Made by a program: the position numbers and the translations under genes | Shown here: piece by piece, positions 6,545-15,388 of the stretch | Layout of the letters: each line of letters opens with the position of its first letter | Position numbering within the stretch: position 1 is the stretch's first letter | Assembly (NCBI GenBank): GCA_019912395.1 | Contig: JAIOIH010000014.1 | Coordinates: 204,800 to 268,799, forward strand | Length of the DNA stretch: 64,000 nt | Direction: 5' to 3' | Source: Flavobacteriales bacterium | Lineage (GTDB): Bacteria > Bacteroidota > Bacteroidia > Flavobacteriales_F > PHOS-HE28 | The notes under the pieces: generated by a model | The model's database searches: none | Told to the model about the DNA's origin: nothing | Seen by the model: the letters and a program-made list of their open reading frames with translations, nothing else

Positions 6545-7441
6545 TCAGGGACGTACGGCAAGCAGCCCGGCGAGGCTTTCGTTGAGCTTTCGGGACACGG
6601 GCACGGTGTCCGCACCACGGTCCAAGTGCAAATGATAGCCTTGGGCATTACCGCTCACGGTCGCCACCCGGTCCAAGTTCACCAAGTGGCTTTTGTGGCA
6701 ACGCAACAAGCGGGGATGACCGGTCAACGCCTCCTCCGCTCGCTTCAAACTGCCCCGCAGCACTTGGCGCGTAACATCGTCGCCTTTGGAATGATGCACT
6801 TCCAGGTAGTTGCCAGCCGAGCGGATGAAGAGCAGGTCCCTCCTCGAAAGGGCCATGTCCTCGCGCCCATTTTCCGAGGGAATGATGATCGTGACCACGT
6901 CCTCGGAAGGGACGGCCGCCTCCCCTACTTGCCCCTCTACGGATGCGGCTGCCTTGGGCATCGCTGCGTTCACCTCGGCCGAGCCTTGCCGGTAGCGGCG
7001 GGAAAGCCGGGCCTCGGTCCAGAGTATCACTACCGTCACCGGAAAGAGTCCGATCAGCAGCGTATAGGCCTCGAACCACAGGAGCATTTCCAAGGAGAAC
7101 CGGGCAAAGCCGATCGCAACACTATAGAGCAGGTTGGCCAGGCCTATCAACGCCACGTTCACCAGGGTCCAGGCCATCTCACGCCCCACGGTCCAATCCG
7201 GTTCGGAGAAGAACTTGGGCAGGAAGCGGGCCAGGATGCTGTTCAGAAGAAGCATCACCGCCGTGCAGGTGGCACCGTAACCCAACGCCACTTTCCAAAT
7301 CGGACCTTGGAACATGGAAAGGCCGAACGGTTTGAACACCAGCAGGAACAGGAAAATGAAAAGGCCGAAAACCAGTGCGTTCCGCCGCGATGCCGGGCCG
7401 ATATTGGCCATTCGATAGGGGCGTGAAAGCAAGTTGCGCAT
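6545..7441 (-). CDS. Membrane-bound LytTR-family transcription regulator
   Basis: The protein has about 298 residues. The N-terminal part carries four hydrophobic helices (residues about 20-140, starting LVFGLFIFLFLLVFK). The C-terminal LytTR DNA-binding domain spans about 195-295, with RRDLLFIRSAGNYLEVH and LLRCHKSHLVNL motifs. It has no receiver domain, so it resembles the Bacteroidota class in which a membrane segment is joined directly to LytTR rather than a classical response regulator. ATG 7441 is chosen because upstream codons are not conserved in character; ATG 7411 is also possible. The target genes are unknown. It is divergent from tgt. Confidence 0.85.
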   Translation of the reverse strand: MRNLLSRPYRMANIGPASRRNALVFGLFIFLFLLVFKPFGLSMFQGPIWKVALGYGATCTAVMLLLNSILARFLPKFFSEPDWTVGREMAWTLVNVALIGLANLLYSVAIGFARFSLEMLLWFEAYTLLIGLFPVTVVILWTEARLSRRYRQGSAEVNAAMPKAAASVEGQVGEAAVPSEDVVTIIIPSENGREDMALSRRDLLFIRSAGNYLEVHHSKGDDVTRQVLRGSLKRAEEALTGHPRLLRCHKSHLVNLDRVATVSGNAQGYHLHLDRGADTVPVSRKLNESLAGLLAVRP

Positions 7442-7546
7442 GAATGGTCGTCGGTTCTGCGAACTTACGCTCCTTATCCCACCGAGTTCCCGTGAAAAGC
7501 ACAGAAAGGCATCCACATCCCCGCGTTCCCCATCTTCGCGCCCCGA

Positions 7547-8683
7547 ATGGAATTCAAGCTACTGAACACCGACCCGAGGAGCAAGGCCCGCGCAGGCGAG
7601 CTCCACACCGCCCATGGCGTTGTGCCCACCCCGATCTTCATGCCCGTTGGCACGCTTGGCGGCGTGAAGGCCGTACACATGCGCGAGCTGCGCGATGATG
7701 TGAAGGCCTCCATCATGCTCAGCAACACCTACCATCTGTATTTGCGGCCCGGCATGGAGGTGATCGAGCACGCGGGCGGGCTGCACAAGTTCAATGGCTG
7801 GGACGGGCCGATCCTTACCGACAGCGGTGGCTTCCAAGTGCATTCGTTAAGCGACATCCGGAAGATCACCGAGGAAGGCGTGAAATTCAGCAGCCATATC
7901 GACGGCAGCAAGCACCTGTTCACGCCGGAGAACGTGATGGACATCCAGCGCACCATCGGCGCCGACATCATGATGGCCTTTGATGAGTGTACCCCTTGGC
8001 CTTGCGAGATCAAGTACGCCACGGACAGCATGCACCGCACCCACCGCTGGCTGGACCGCTGCTTCGACCGCTTCAACTCCACGGAGCCGAAGTACGGCCA
8101 CGAGCAGGCGCTCTTCCCCATTGTGCAAGGCAGCACCTTCCCGGAACTGCGGAAGGCCAGTTCGGATTACATCGCGAGGAAGGGCGGCCATGGCAATGCC
8201 ATCGGCGGGCTCAGCGTGGGCGAGCCGGAGGAGGAAATGTACGCCATGGCCGAGCTCTGCTGCGACATCCTGCCGAAGGACCGGCCGCGCTACCTCATGG
8301 GCGTGGGCACCCCGTGGAACCTGCTGGAGAACATGGCCATCGGCATCGACATGTTCGATTGTGTGATGCCCACCCGCAATGGCCGCAACGGCATGCTCTT
8401 TACGCGGGAGGGCGTGGTGCAGATCAAGAACAAGATCTGGGCGGACGACCATTCACCGCTGGACACGAACGGGACCAGCTTCGTGGACAGCGCATACAGC
8501 AAGGCCTTCGTGCGGCACCTGTTCGTCACCAACGAGCTGCTGGGCCTGCAGATCGCCAGCTTGCACAACCTGGCCTTCTACGTGGCGTTGATGACGGAAG
8601 CACGCGGTAGGATCCTGGACGGGACATTTTCCGAATGGAAGGCACGGATGTTGCCGAAACTCAAGACACGGATCTCGGGGTGA
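7547..8683 (+). CDS. tgt: tRNA-guanine transglycosylase
   Basis: A 378-residue Tgt that swaps guanine-34 for the queuosine precursor in tRNAs with GUN anticodons. It shows LTDSGGFQ (D92), GGLSVGEP and FDCVMPTRNGRNG (D271, corresponding to the nucleophile). The segment that normally carries the zinc ligands CxCxxC reads PLDTNGTSFVDS (about 304-315) and has no cysteine; only the later RHLF and LHNL histidines remain. Length is normal and the rest is well conserved, so it is probably a zinc-independent variant rather than a pseudogene. An LptF/G-like gene follows after a repeat. Confidence 0.95.
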   Translation: MEFKLLNTDPRSKARAGELHTAHGVVPTPIFMPVGTLGGVKAVHMRELRDDVKASIMLSNTYHLYLRPGMEVIEHAGGLHKFNGWDGPILTDSGGFQVHSLSDIRKITEEGVKFSSHIDGSKHLFTPENVMDIQRTIGADIMMAFDECTPWPCEIKYATDSMHRTHRWLDRCFDRFNSTEPKYGHEQALFPIVQGSTFPELRKASSDYIARKGGHGNAIGGLSVGEPEEEMYAMAELCCDILPKDRPRYLMGVGTPWNLLENMAIGIDMFDCVMPTRNGRNGMLFTREGVVQIKNKIWADDHSPLDTNGTSFVDSAYSKAFVRHLFVTNELLGLQIASLHNLAFYVALMTEARGRILDGTFSEWKARMLPKLKTRISG

Positions 8684-8763
8684 GTCCGGAGTCTTGAGTC
8701 CATGAGTCGTGAGTCGTGAACCTTGAGCCGGACTCAGGACTCATGGACTTCGGACTCACGACT
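8681..8763. repeat. GAGTC/GACTC-word palindromic element
   Basis: The gap between tgt and the permease gene is filled with GAGTC and GACTC words. AGTCCATGAGTC (8697-8708) pairs with GACTCATGGACT (8738-8749), and AGTCGTGAGTC (8705-8715) with GACTCACGACT (8753-8763), so the whole block can fold as one hairpin. GACTCACGACT is found again at 61625-61635. It begins at the last codons of tgt. No ORF of its own. Confidence 0.7.
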
Positions 8764-8785
8764 GGAAGACCGACATTTGCAACGC

Positions 8786-9925
8786 ATGCTCAAAACCCTC
8801 GACCGCTATATCATCCGGCAGTTCCTGGGGACGTTCTTCTTCATCCTGATGCTGATCATGAGCATTGCGGTGGTGTTCGACATCAGCGAGAAGACGGAGG
8901 ATTTCGCGAAGACCTCGGCCAGCGTGTACGAGATCGCGGTGGACTACTACGTGAACTTCATCATTTATTACAGCAACCTCTTCAGTGGCCTGTTGATCTT
9001 CATTGCGGTACTGCTTTTCACGAGCCGCTTGGCAGGGCGCAGTGAGATCATCGCGGCGCTCAGCAGCGGGGTGAGCTTTCCGCGCTTAATGCGCCCCTTC
9101 TTCATCGCAGCCACCATCCTCACGGCACTTTCGCTGTACGTGAACGTCTTTCTGCTCCCCCATGCCAACCGCACGCGGCTGGCCTTTGAAAAAGCCCACA
9201 TTTGGAGCACCTATAAGTTGGAGGAAAGAAACGTACTTCGTGAGATCGCACCCGGTGAGATCATCTATTTCGAAACCGTGGACATGGCCAAGCTCACCGG
9301 CTACCGATTCAGCCTGGAAAAATGGGAGGGCGGCCAATTGCGCTCCAAACTGATGAGCGACCGCGCCGTGTACGATACCGTCGCCGGGAGTTGGCAAGTA
9401 CATGATTATTTGATCCGGGAGATCCCTCCGGACCAAGGGCCGCTGGGAATAGAGCAGGCAGGCAGCGTGATCGGGGAGGATGAAGTGATGCCACCCGAGC
9501 GCATCCGCCGGGGTGCACTGTTGGATACGATCATCCCGTTGAAACCGGCCGACCTCGGGCAGCGCTTGGCCATCGCGCAAGCCATGGACCGCACGGAGAT
9601 CGCGGCATTCATCAAGGCCGAAAAAGCGCGCGGGGGCAGTACCGTGGCCTATTACGAAGTGGAGCAGAAACAACGAACCTCCTACCCTTTCGCCACCTAT
9701 GTGTTCACGCTGCTGGGCGTGGGCATCGCCAGCCGGAAAGTGCGCGGAGGTACCGGGGTACACATGGTACTCGGCGTATTGCTCACGCTGCTGTACATCT
9801 TTACCATGAAGATGACCACCGTGGCTGCGACGAACTCCGCGTTCAACCCCACCCTCGCCGTGTGGATCCCGAACATCATCTTCGGTATCATCGGCGTATG
9901 GATCTATTGGAAGGCGCCCAAGTGA
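8786..9925 (+). CDS. LptF/LptG-family permease (YjgP/YjgQ)
   Basis: The 379-residue protein has the LptF/G layout: DRYIIRQFLGTFFF at the N-terminus, three helices before a large periplasmic beta-jellyroll-like section (about 115-275), then three C-terminal helices ending in FGIIGVWIYWKAPK. In Gram-negative bacteria such proteins form the membrane part of the LptBFG transporter, which extracts lipopolysaccharide from the inner membrane. F or G cannot be told apart here. ATG 8786 is chosen, since the longer frame would start inside the upstream GAGTC repeat. It converges with the epimerase gene with a four-base gap. Confidence 0.9.
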   Translation: MLKTLDRYIIRQFLGTFFFILMLIMSIAVVFDISEKTEDFAKTSASVYEIAVDYYVNFIIYYSNLFSGLLIFIAVLLFTSRLAGRSEIIAALSSGVSFPRLMRPFFIAATILTALSLYVNVFLLPHANRTRLAFEKAHIWSTYKLEERNVLREIAPGEIIYFETVDMAKLTGYRFSLEKWEGGQLRSKLMSDRAVYDTVAGSWQVHDYLIREIPPDQGPLGIEQAGSVIGEDEVMPPERIRRGALLDTIIPLKPADLGQRLAIAQAMDRTEIAAFIKAEKARGGSTVAYYEVEQKQRTSYPFATYVFTLLGVGIASRKVRGGTGVHMVLGVLLTLLYIFTMKMTTVAATNSAFNPTLAVWIPNIIFGIIGVWIYWKAPK

Positions 9926-9929
9926 GCGT

Positions 9930-10847
9930 TCACCACGCGAACTTCGCTCCCAGCTCCCGCAGGTCCTGCTCCAACGTGGCCGCGCGTAGCGGCTGGATGC
10001 TCGCCAGTCGTTCGTCCCGCTGCACCTGCATGCTCAGCAGGTCCAAGTGCTGATCGATGAACAGCAGTTCCGTCTCGGGATAGGGTCCACGGAGGGCCTC
10101 CACGATCTCCACCACCGACCAATCCCGCTCCACCAGGTCATAGGTGCCTGCCAGCTCATTCGGCCCCAAAAGCGAGGCCAGCGTATGCACCACGGCATGC
10201 ACATGGATGAAGGGCCGCCGCTGTTCGCCGGATCCCCGCACGGTGATCCTTCCCTGGAAGTGTGCTTGGAAGACGAAGCGGTTGATCACCGCATCGAAGC
10301 GCATGCAGCGCCCGTGGCCATGCACGTTCGCGGAGCGCAGGATGCACACCTGTTGGTGATCGCCCAAGCGCTCCATGTGGGCTTCGCCGCGCAGCTTGGA
10401 ATGCCCGTATGCGGAACGTGGTGAAGGCTTCACGTTGGACTGGGCGGAACCCGTGTCCTGCCCGTAGACCGAGGCGCTGCTCAAGTACACTACGCGGGCT
10501 TTCGGGGCCACCTCTTCAATGGCATAGACCACCTCCGCCGTACCCCAATGATTCACTTGCTCGAACTGGCTGTGCCCGGCATCCGCGAAGGGCGTGGTCA
10601 CTTTTGCGGCCAGGTGATAGACCATGTCGCTACCAGCGAGTTCCTGCAACAGGCGCCGCGAATCCAGCACATCGCCCTGCACGAAGCGCACCTTGGTCTT
10701 ACCGAGTTTCGGGCCCATGAACACCCCGAAATGCCCCCGGTCCAACAGATCGTAGATCACGAGCTCGGACACGCGTTCATCCTTGGCCAATGCGGCGCAT
10801 AGCTCTGCACCGATGTATCCGGCACCTCCTGTCACCACCACTTTCAT
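9930..10847 (-). CDS. NAD-dependent epimerase/dehydratase (extended SDR)
   Basis: A 305-residue Rossmann protein starting MKVVVTGGAGYIGAEL, with the GxxGxxG nucleotide-binding motif at residues 7-12. A Ser in LSSASVYG and the YGHSK catalytic Tyr-Lys pair lie near residues 120-150. Such enzymes act on nucleotide sugars. The substrate is unknown; the family also includes dehydratases and reductases. ATG 10847 overlaps the stop of the PAPS-reductase-like gene by four bases, so the two are co-transcribed from it. Confidence 0.85.
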   Translation of the reverse strand: MKVVVTGGAGYIGAELCAALAKDERVSELVIYDLLDRGHFGVFMGPKLGKTKVRFVQGDVLDSRRLLQELAGSDMVYHLAAKVTTPFADAGHSQFEQVNHWGTAEVVYAIEEVAPKARVVYLSSASVYGQDTGSAQSNVKPSPRSAYGHSKLRGEAHMERLGDHQQVCILRSANVHGHGRCMRFDAVINRFVFQAHFQGRITVRGSGEQRRPFIHVHAVVHTLASLLGPNELAGTYDLVERDWSVVEIVEALRGPYPETELLFIDQHLDLLSMQVQRDERLASIQPLRAATLEQDLRELGAKFAW

Positions 10848-11518
10848 TGTTGCTTGGTCTTGTCCGCCCCCAGGTCGGTGTTCAGGCCACATTCCGTTTT
10901 CTTCAGGCCGTACCAGCGGCTGGTGCGCTCATCGTAGCCTTCCATGGCCTTGCGGGTGTACGGCATGTCGCCGATGCTCAGGTAGCCCTCGGCGTCCAAC
11001 GGGTGCGGTGGCAGATCGTGCTCCTTGATGTACGCATGTACCATCCTGGCCGTCCAATCCAGCATGGGGTGGTAGCGCAGGCATCCGTACGCGGCGGGCT
11101 CTTCGATGCTCATGGCCTTGCGCGTCGCGCTCTGGTCGGCGCGCACACCGTTGATCCACACATCGTGTTCCGCGAGCACGCGTTCCATGGGCTGCACCTT
11201 GTTCAGGTACGAGCAGCGATCGGGGTCCCAGCTGTACATCAGCGCGCCTTCCGCATTCAGTTGCTGGCTCTTGGGCACAAGCGGGCGCAGCCCGATGAAA
11301 TTCAAGCCCAACAGCTCCTTCAGCGCATCACGAAAGCGCAGGGTCTCCGGAAACAGATACCCCGTGTTCACATAGTACACCGGCACGGTGGGGTCGATGC
11401 GCATGAGCATGTGCAGCATGGGTACGCTGTGGCTCTGGAAGCTGGTGCTGGCGAAGAGCTTCTTCCCCTCCTTGCGGAAGGCATGCACGCGATCGCGGAA
11501 CTGCTCGAAACTGGGCAT
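10844..11518 (-). CDS. Phosphoadenosine phosphosulfate reductase family protein
   Basis: The 224-residue protein has an adenine-nucleotide alpha hydrolase fold: FASTSFQSHSVPM (about 22-34) as the phosphate loop, YYVNTGYLFPET, and a C-terminal KTECGLNTD containing the catalytic-type Cys of the ECGLH motif. The paired CC...CxxC cysteines of iron-sulfur APS reductases are absent; single cysteines lie at DRCSYL and YGCLRYHP. It thus resembles the PAPS-reducing type, though an unrelated role is possible because no other sulfate-assimilation gene is near. The start at ATG 11518 avoids a long unlikely extension. It is translationally coupled to the epimerase. Confidence 0.75.
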   Translation of the reverse strand: MPSFEQFRDRVHAFRKEGKKLFASTSFQSHSVPMLHMLMRIDPTVPVYYVNTGYLFPETLRFRDALKELLGLNFIGLRPLVPKSQQLNAEGALMYSWDPDRCSYLNKVQPMERVLAEHDVWINGVRADQSATRKAMSIEEPAAYGCLRYHPMLDWTARMVHAYIKEHDLPPHPLDAEGYLSIGDMPYTRKAMEGYDERTSRWYGLKKTECGLNTDLGADKTKQQ

Positions 11519-11612
11519 GGTGCAAAGTAGCGCGACACCGGCCCAGCAGAAACTGATCTTGCGCATAGTTACTCCACGCAGGAGGTTCATTCGCGGTTGC
11601 GACCTTTGTTCC

Positions 11613-12305
11613 ATGCTAGCCGATCGCCTATTGAAGGAGGTATTCAGCTTCGACCTCAGGAAGGCCAAACTGCCCACGGGCATCGAGGTACTGGACCCGT
11701 TCAACGGCGAGAACGCGGAACATGTGCGGTACATCGTGGAGCTCTTCCACCGGCAGTACTATTCCGACGATCGGCCGCGCATGCTGATGTTGGGGATCAA
11801 TCCCGGCAGATTGGGCGCGGGCAGCACGGGCATCTGCTTCACCGATACCAAGCGCTGCGAAGCGGACCTCGGAATCCCCGTGGAAGGCATGCGCACCCAT
11901 GAACCGAGCAGTGATTTCTTCTATCGTGCCGTACGCGCCGCGGGAGGGCCGGAGGCTTTCTACAGCCGCGTATACGTGCAGGCCATCTGCCCGCTCGGCT
12001 TCACGCGCACCGGACCCAAGGGCACCCCGCTCAACCTGAACTACTACGACGATGCAGCCCTGCAAAAAGCGATCACACCCGTGGTGGTGCAGTGGTTGAA
12101 GGACCTGATCGGCACCGGATTGCGCACCGATGTGATGGCATGCATCGGCACGGGCAAGAACCTCGCCTTCCTGCAAAAGCTCAATGCCGAGCACCATTTC
12201 TTCGAGCGGATACTTCCGCTGGAACACCCGCGCTTCGTGATGCAGTACCGCTACAAGCGCTTGGACGAGTTCGTCGCCAAGTACGTGGAGGCGGTTTCGC
12301 GATGA
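11613..12305 (+). CDS. Uracil-DNA glycosylase family protein (SMUG-like, DUF4918)
   Basis: A 230-residue protein with a SMUG-type active-site loop, MLMLGINPGRLGAGSTG (about 50-66), and a late HPRF motif (LEHPRFVMQY, about 208-217). The family removes uracil or oxidised pyrimidines from DNA; the DUF4918 group is common in Bacteroidota. The frame is open for a further 225 bases upstream, but this runs through the divergent PAPS-reductase-like gene. ATG 11613 gives a normal N-terminus. It is divergent from the PAPS-reductase-like gene, and its 3' end converges closely on the next minus-strand gene. Confidence 0.85.
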   Translation: MLADRLLKEVFSFDLRKAKLPTGIEVLDPFNGENAEHVRYIVELFHRQYYSDDRPRMLMLGINPGRLGAGSTGICFTDTKRCEADLGIPVEGMRTHEPSSDFFYRAVRAAGGPEAFYSRVYVQAICPLGFTRTGPKGTPLNLNYYDDAALQKAITPVVVQWLKDLIGTGLRTDVMACIGTGKNLAFLQKLNAEHHFFERILPLEHPRFVMQYRYKRLDEFVAKYVEAVSR

Positions 12306-12312
12306 TGCCTGC

Positions 12313-12702
12313 CTACACCGGCTTCCGGAAGAGGTAGCGCGTGATGAAGATGCCCGTATTGTCGTTGCTCTGGACACCCGTGGTCACCTTGTACAGTTCC
12401 CAGCCATCGGTGGTGTACTGGTTGATGCTGTCCACGATGAGCTTGTCGTTGTTGGCGACGTTCTTGAAGTTGATGCCGGTGATGCTGTAGAAGTTCATCA
12501 GGTCCTTTTCCACGTCCTGGCTGGAGTTGTCGCTGATGATGATGCGTGAACGGCCGAGCCCGCCGGGCACCACGCTCTCGATGGTGGAGAACTGGCGATA
12601 GGTAAAGGACGTGGTCTGGGGTGCAGGGCTGAAGCTGTAACCGAGGAACAAGGCGCAAGCCAAGCCGGCACCGATCAAGGCGGAACGAAGGTTGGTATTC
12701 AT
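12313..12702 (-). CDS. Small membrane-anchored protein, DUF4177-like tail
   Basis: The 129-residue protein has an N-terminal hydrophobic helix (about residues 6-24), then a soluble domain. The C-terminal segment, TTDGWELYKVTTGVQ followed by a beta strand with RYLFRKP, resembles DUF4177, a small fold with no firm function. The upstream part of the longer frame (to 12819) overlaps the divergent gene and is not used. It lies divergent from the 144-residue secreted protein. Confidence 0.65.
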   Translation of the reverse strand: MNTNLRSALIGAGLACALFLGYSFSPAPQTTSFTYRQFSTIESVVPGGLGRSRIIISDNSSQDVEKDLMNFYSITGINFKNVANNDKLIVDSINQYTTDGWELYKVTTGVQSNDNTGIFITRYLFRKPV

Positions 12703-12758
12703 GGGGGTCGTTACTTTGGGAGTTTGAAAAGCGAATTTGCACAACGAAACGCAAACGC

Positions 12759-13193
12759 ATGAAACGATACCTGATCCTCCTCCTCGGCAGCCTGCTGTTG
12801 GCCATATCCACTTGGGCACAGACCCGGATCATCTTCACGGAAGTACGCGCCCTGGACCGGCAGGACAGCCTCCATGGAAACGATGTGACCATCCAGCTGA
12901 ACCGCGCGGAAGGCAAGGACAACACTTTGCTCCTCGCAGCTGGGGATGTGAACGTGAAGGTGCGTGCCAAGGTGAAGACACGTAGCTCGCCCCGCAGCAG
13001 CCTGAAGGATTCCGCGGTGAACCTCACGCTCGACCTCTTCACCCAAGCGGGGAACCGTAAGGACAAGAAACGGGTGGAGAAGATCTTCTACCTGGACCAG
13101 TCCCGCTCCGGCACCGTCACCCAGCGGTTCAACTTCAAGAACGGGCTGGACATGCGGCCCCTCACCCTATCCTTCAAGGTTACCATTGAATGA
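12759..13193 (+). CDS. Secreted protein of unknown function
   Basis: 144 residues with a clear signal peptide (KRYLILLLGSLLLAISTWAQ, cleavage after about residue 21). The mature part is rich in alternating beta-type residues and Lys/Arg, with no motif I recognise. Its stop overlaps the start of the acyl-CoA ligase gene (ATGA), so it leads that operon. It could be a periplasmic or outer-membrane-associated protein; nothing specific can be said. Confidence 0.75.
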   Translation: MKRYLILLLGSLLLAISTWAQTRIIFTEVRALDRQDSLHGNDVTIQLNRAEGKDNTLLLAAGDVNVKVRAKVKTRSSPRSSLKDSAVNLTLDLFTQAGNRKDKKRVEKIFYLDQSRSGTVTQRFNFKNGLDMRPLTLSFKVTIE

Positions 13194-14953
13194 CCTCCCA
13201 CAAGCGACTATTCGACCTATTGGACCATCAGCTTGCGGAATTCCCGCAGGAGGTCTGCATCGCCACCAAGGAGAACGGCACGTGGCGCTCCTACAGCACG
13301 GCCGACCTGGTAGAAACCTCCGAGCGCCTGGCCCTTGGCCTGATGGGCTTGGGCATCAAACCCGGTGACAAAGTGGCCATCGCCAGCGGCAACCGGAGCG
13401 AATGGTGCATCGTGGACCAGGCGCTGTTGCGCATGGGTGCCATCAACGTGCCCATCTACCCCACGAGCAGTGCGGATGATTATGCCTACGTGCTTCAACA
13501 TGCGGGCGTGAAGGTGTTCTTCGCCAGCAACCTGGAGATCCATGCAAAAGCCGAGGCTGCAGCGGCCAGCGTGCCCGGTCTCCAGCACATCTACACCTTC
13601 GACCAGCTGGACGGCCTGCCGCACTGGACCATGCTCCTCGGTTCGGACAGCGGCCAGCGCTCCGTCCTGGAGGAGTACAAGGCCGCAGTGCGAAGCGAGG
13701 ACCTCGCCACCATCATCTACACCAGCGGCACCACCGGAAAACCCAAGGGGGTGATGCTCACCCATGCCAACATCCTCAGCAATGTGGTGGCCAGCAAGGA
13801 ACGGCTCCCGGTGGACGTCGGCACGCGCTGCATCAGCTTCCTGCCGCTCTGCCACATCTACGAACGGATGCTGATGTACCTCTACCAGCGCACCGGCATG
13901 AACGTCCACTTCCAGGAAAGCCTGGACGAGCTGGGCGCACGGATCAAGGAGGTGCGACCGCATGTGTTCACCGCCGTGCCCCGCCTGCTGGAGAAGATCT
14001 ACGACTCCATCCTGAGCAAGGGCGAGGCGCTTACCGGTATCAAGCGACAGCTCTTCCTGCTCTCCATCAAGCTGGGCGAGGACTACGATGTACACGGCAA
14101 GAGCGCATGGTACAAACTGAAGCTTGCCCTGGTGAACAAGCTCGTCTTCAGCAAATGGCGCGAGGCCCTGGGCGGTGAAGTGCTGTGCGTGGCCAGTGGA
14201 AGCGCGGCCCTGCACCCCAGGCTGGCCCGCATCTTCAATGCTGCGGGCGTTCCCGTGATGGAAGGATACGGCCTCACGGAATCATCACCGGTGGTGAGCG
14301 TGAACGATGCCCGGAACGATGGATTGCGCTTCGGAAGCGTGGGCAAGCCCCTGAGCAATGTGCAGGTATACATCGCCGACGATGGCGAGATCCTGGTGAA
14401 AGGGCCCAACGTGATGGTGGGCTACTACAAGGAACCGGACCTGACCGCCGAAGTGCTGGATGCCGAAGGCTGGCTCCATACGGGCGACATCGGCCAGGTG
14501 GACGTGGAGGGGTTCCTCTACATCACCGACCGCAAGAAGGAAATGTTCAAGACCAGCGGTGGCAAGTACGTGGCCCCGCAAGTGATCGAGAACAAGCTGC
14601 GCGCATCGCGCTTCATCGAACAGGCCATGGTGATCGGTGAGAACCGCAAGTTCCCGGCGGCGCTCATCGTGCCCAGCTTCGCCTTCCTCAAGGACTACTG
14701 CGCCCTCAAGGGGATCCCGTACACCAGCAACGAACAGGTGGTGAAGGAGCAGCGCATCATCGATCGGATCAAGCAGGAAGTGGACCGGATGAACCAAGGC
14801 ATGGGCCATTGGGAGCAGGTGAAGAAGTTCGCGCTGTTGCCCAAGGACTGGAGCATCGAGGGCGGGGAGTTCACCCCGTCCATGAAGCTGCGCCGCAAAC
14901 CGATACTCGCGCTTTACTCCGATGCGGTGGAACGCATTTACGGAAATGGTTGA
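13190..14953 (+). CDS. Long-chain acyl-CoA synthetase (AMP-binding)
   Basis: A 587-residue ANL-family ligase that adenylates a fatty acid and transfers it to CoA. Visible are the P-loop YTSGTTGKPKG (177-187), the A5 motif GYGLTESSP (about 360-368), LHTGDIG and the DRKKEMFKTSGGKYV hinge (about 447-461). The length and the large helical insert with YQRTGMNVHFQ match long-chain acyl-CoA synthetases (FadD/FAA type) of Bacteroidota. It overlaps the preceding secreted-protein gene by four bases. A lipoprotein gene follows after 45 bases. Confidence 0.92.
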   Translation: MTSHKRLFDLLDHQLAEFPQEVCIATKENGTWRSYSTADLVETSERLALGLMGLGIKPGDKVAIASGNRSEWCIVDQALLRMGAINVPIYPTSSADDYAYVLQHAGVKVFFASNLEIHAKAEAAAASVPGLQHIYTFDQLDGLPHWTMLLGSDSGQRSVLEEYKAAVRSEDLATIIYTSGTTGKPKGVMLTHANILSNVVASKERLPVDVGTRCISFLPLCHIYERMLMYLYQRTGMNVHFQESLDELGARIKEVRPHVFTAVPRLLEKIYDSILSKGEALTGIKRQLFLLSIKLGEDYDVHGKSAWYKLKLALVNKLVFSKWREALGGEVLCVASGSAALHPRLARIFNAAGVPVMEGYGLTESSPVVSVNDARNDGLRFGSVGKPLSNVQVYIADDGEILVKGPNVMVGYYKEPDLTAEVLDAEGWLHTGDIGQVDVEGFLYITDRKKEMFKTSGGKYVAPQVIENKLRASRFIEQAMVIGENRKFPAALIVPSFAFLKDYCALKGIPYTSNEQVVKEQRIIDRIKQEVDRMNQGMGHWEQVKKFALLPKDWSIEGGEFTPSMKLRRKPILALYSDAVERIYGNG

Positions 14954-14998
14954 CGGCCACATTCAGCATATTTTCACGCCCCGATAAGAAGCCCCCTC

Positions 14999-15388
14999 AT
15001 GCGCCACCTCGTGATCCTGCTCTCCACCCTCCTGCTGCTGACCACCGCCTGCAAGAAAGAACCCGGCGAGGGAGGAAAGGCCGTGATAAAAGGCACGGTG
15101 ATGCGCCAGAACGTGAACGCGCTCGGCATTCCACAAGGCGACCCCTACCCCTATCAGGATACACGGGTATACATCATATACGGCGACAATGACTTCCACG
15201 ATGATGATGTGCGCACCGGTCCCGATGGCAACTACGAGTTCCGCTGGCTCCGCAAGGGAGATTACACCGTGTACACGTTCGGTGAATGTGACTGCCCCGG
15301 GAACTCCGTCGAGGTGAGCCGCAAGGTGACCATTGACGGCAAGAAGGACGTGGTGACGGTACCCACTATCATCGTGGACAACTTTTGA
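14999..15388 (+). CDS. Small lipoprotein with a carboxypeptidase-regulatory-like domain
   Basis: 129 residues with a lipoprotein signal ending in LLLLTTAC (lipobox Cys about residue 18). The mature part looks like a single beta-sandwich: VIKGTVMRQ, TRVYIIYG, then TGPDGNYEFRWLRKGDYTVY, the pattern of CarboxypepD_reg domains, which often sit on outer-membrane proteins in Bacteroidota. Its stop overlaps the TTG start of the next gene. It probably forms a unit with that outer-membrane protein. Confidence 0.8.
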   Translation: MRHLVILLSTLLLLTTACKKEPGEGGKAVIKGTVMRQNVNALGIPQGDPYPYQDTRVYIIYGDNDFHDDDVRTGPDGNYEFRWLRKGDYTVYTFGECDCPGNSVEVSRKVTIDGKKDVVTVPTIIVDNF

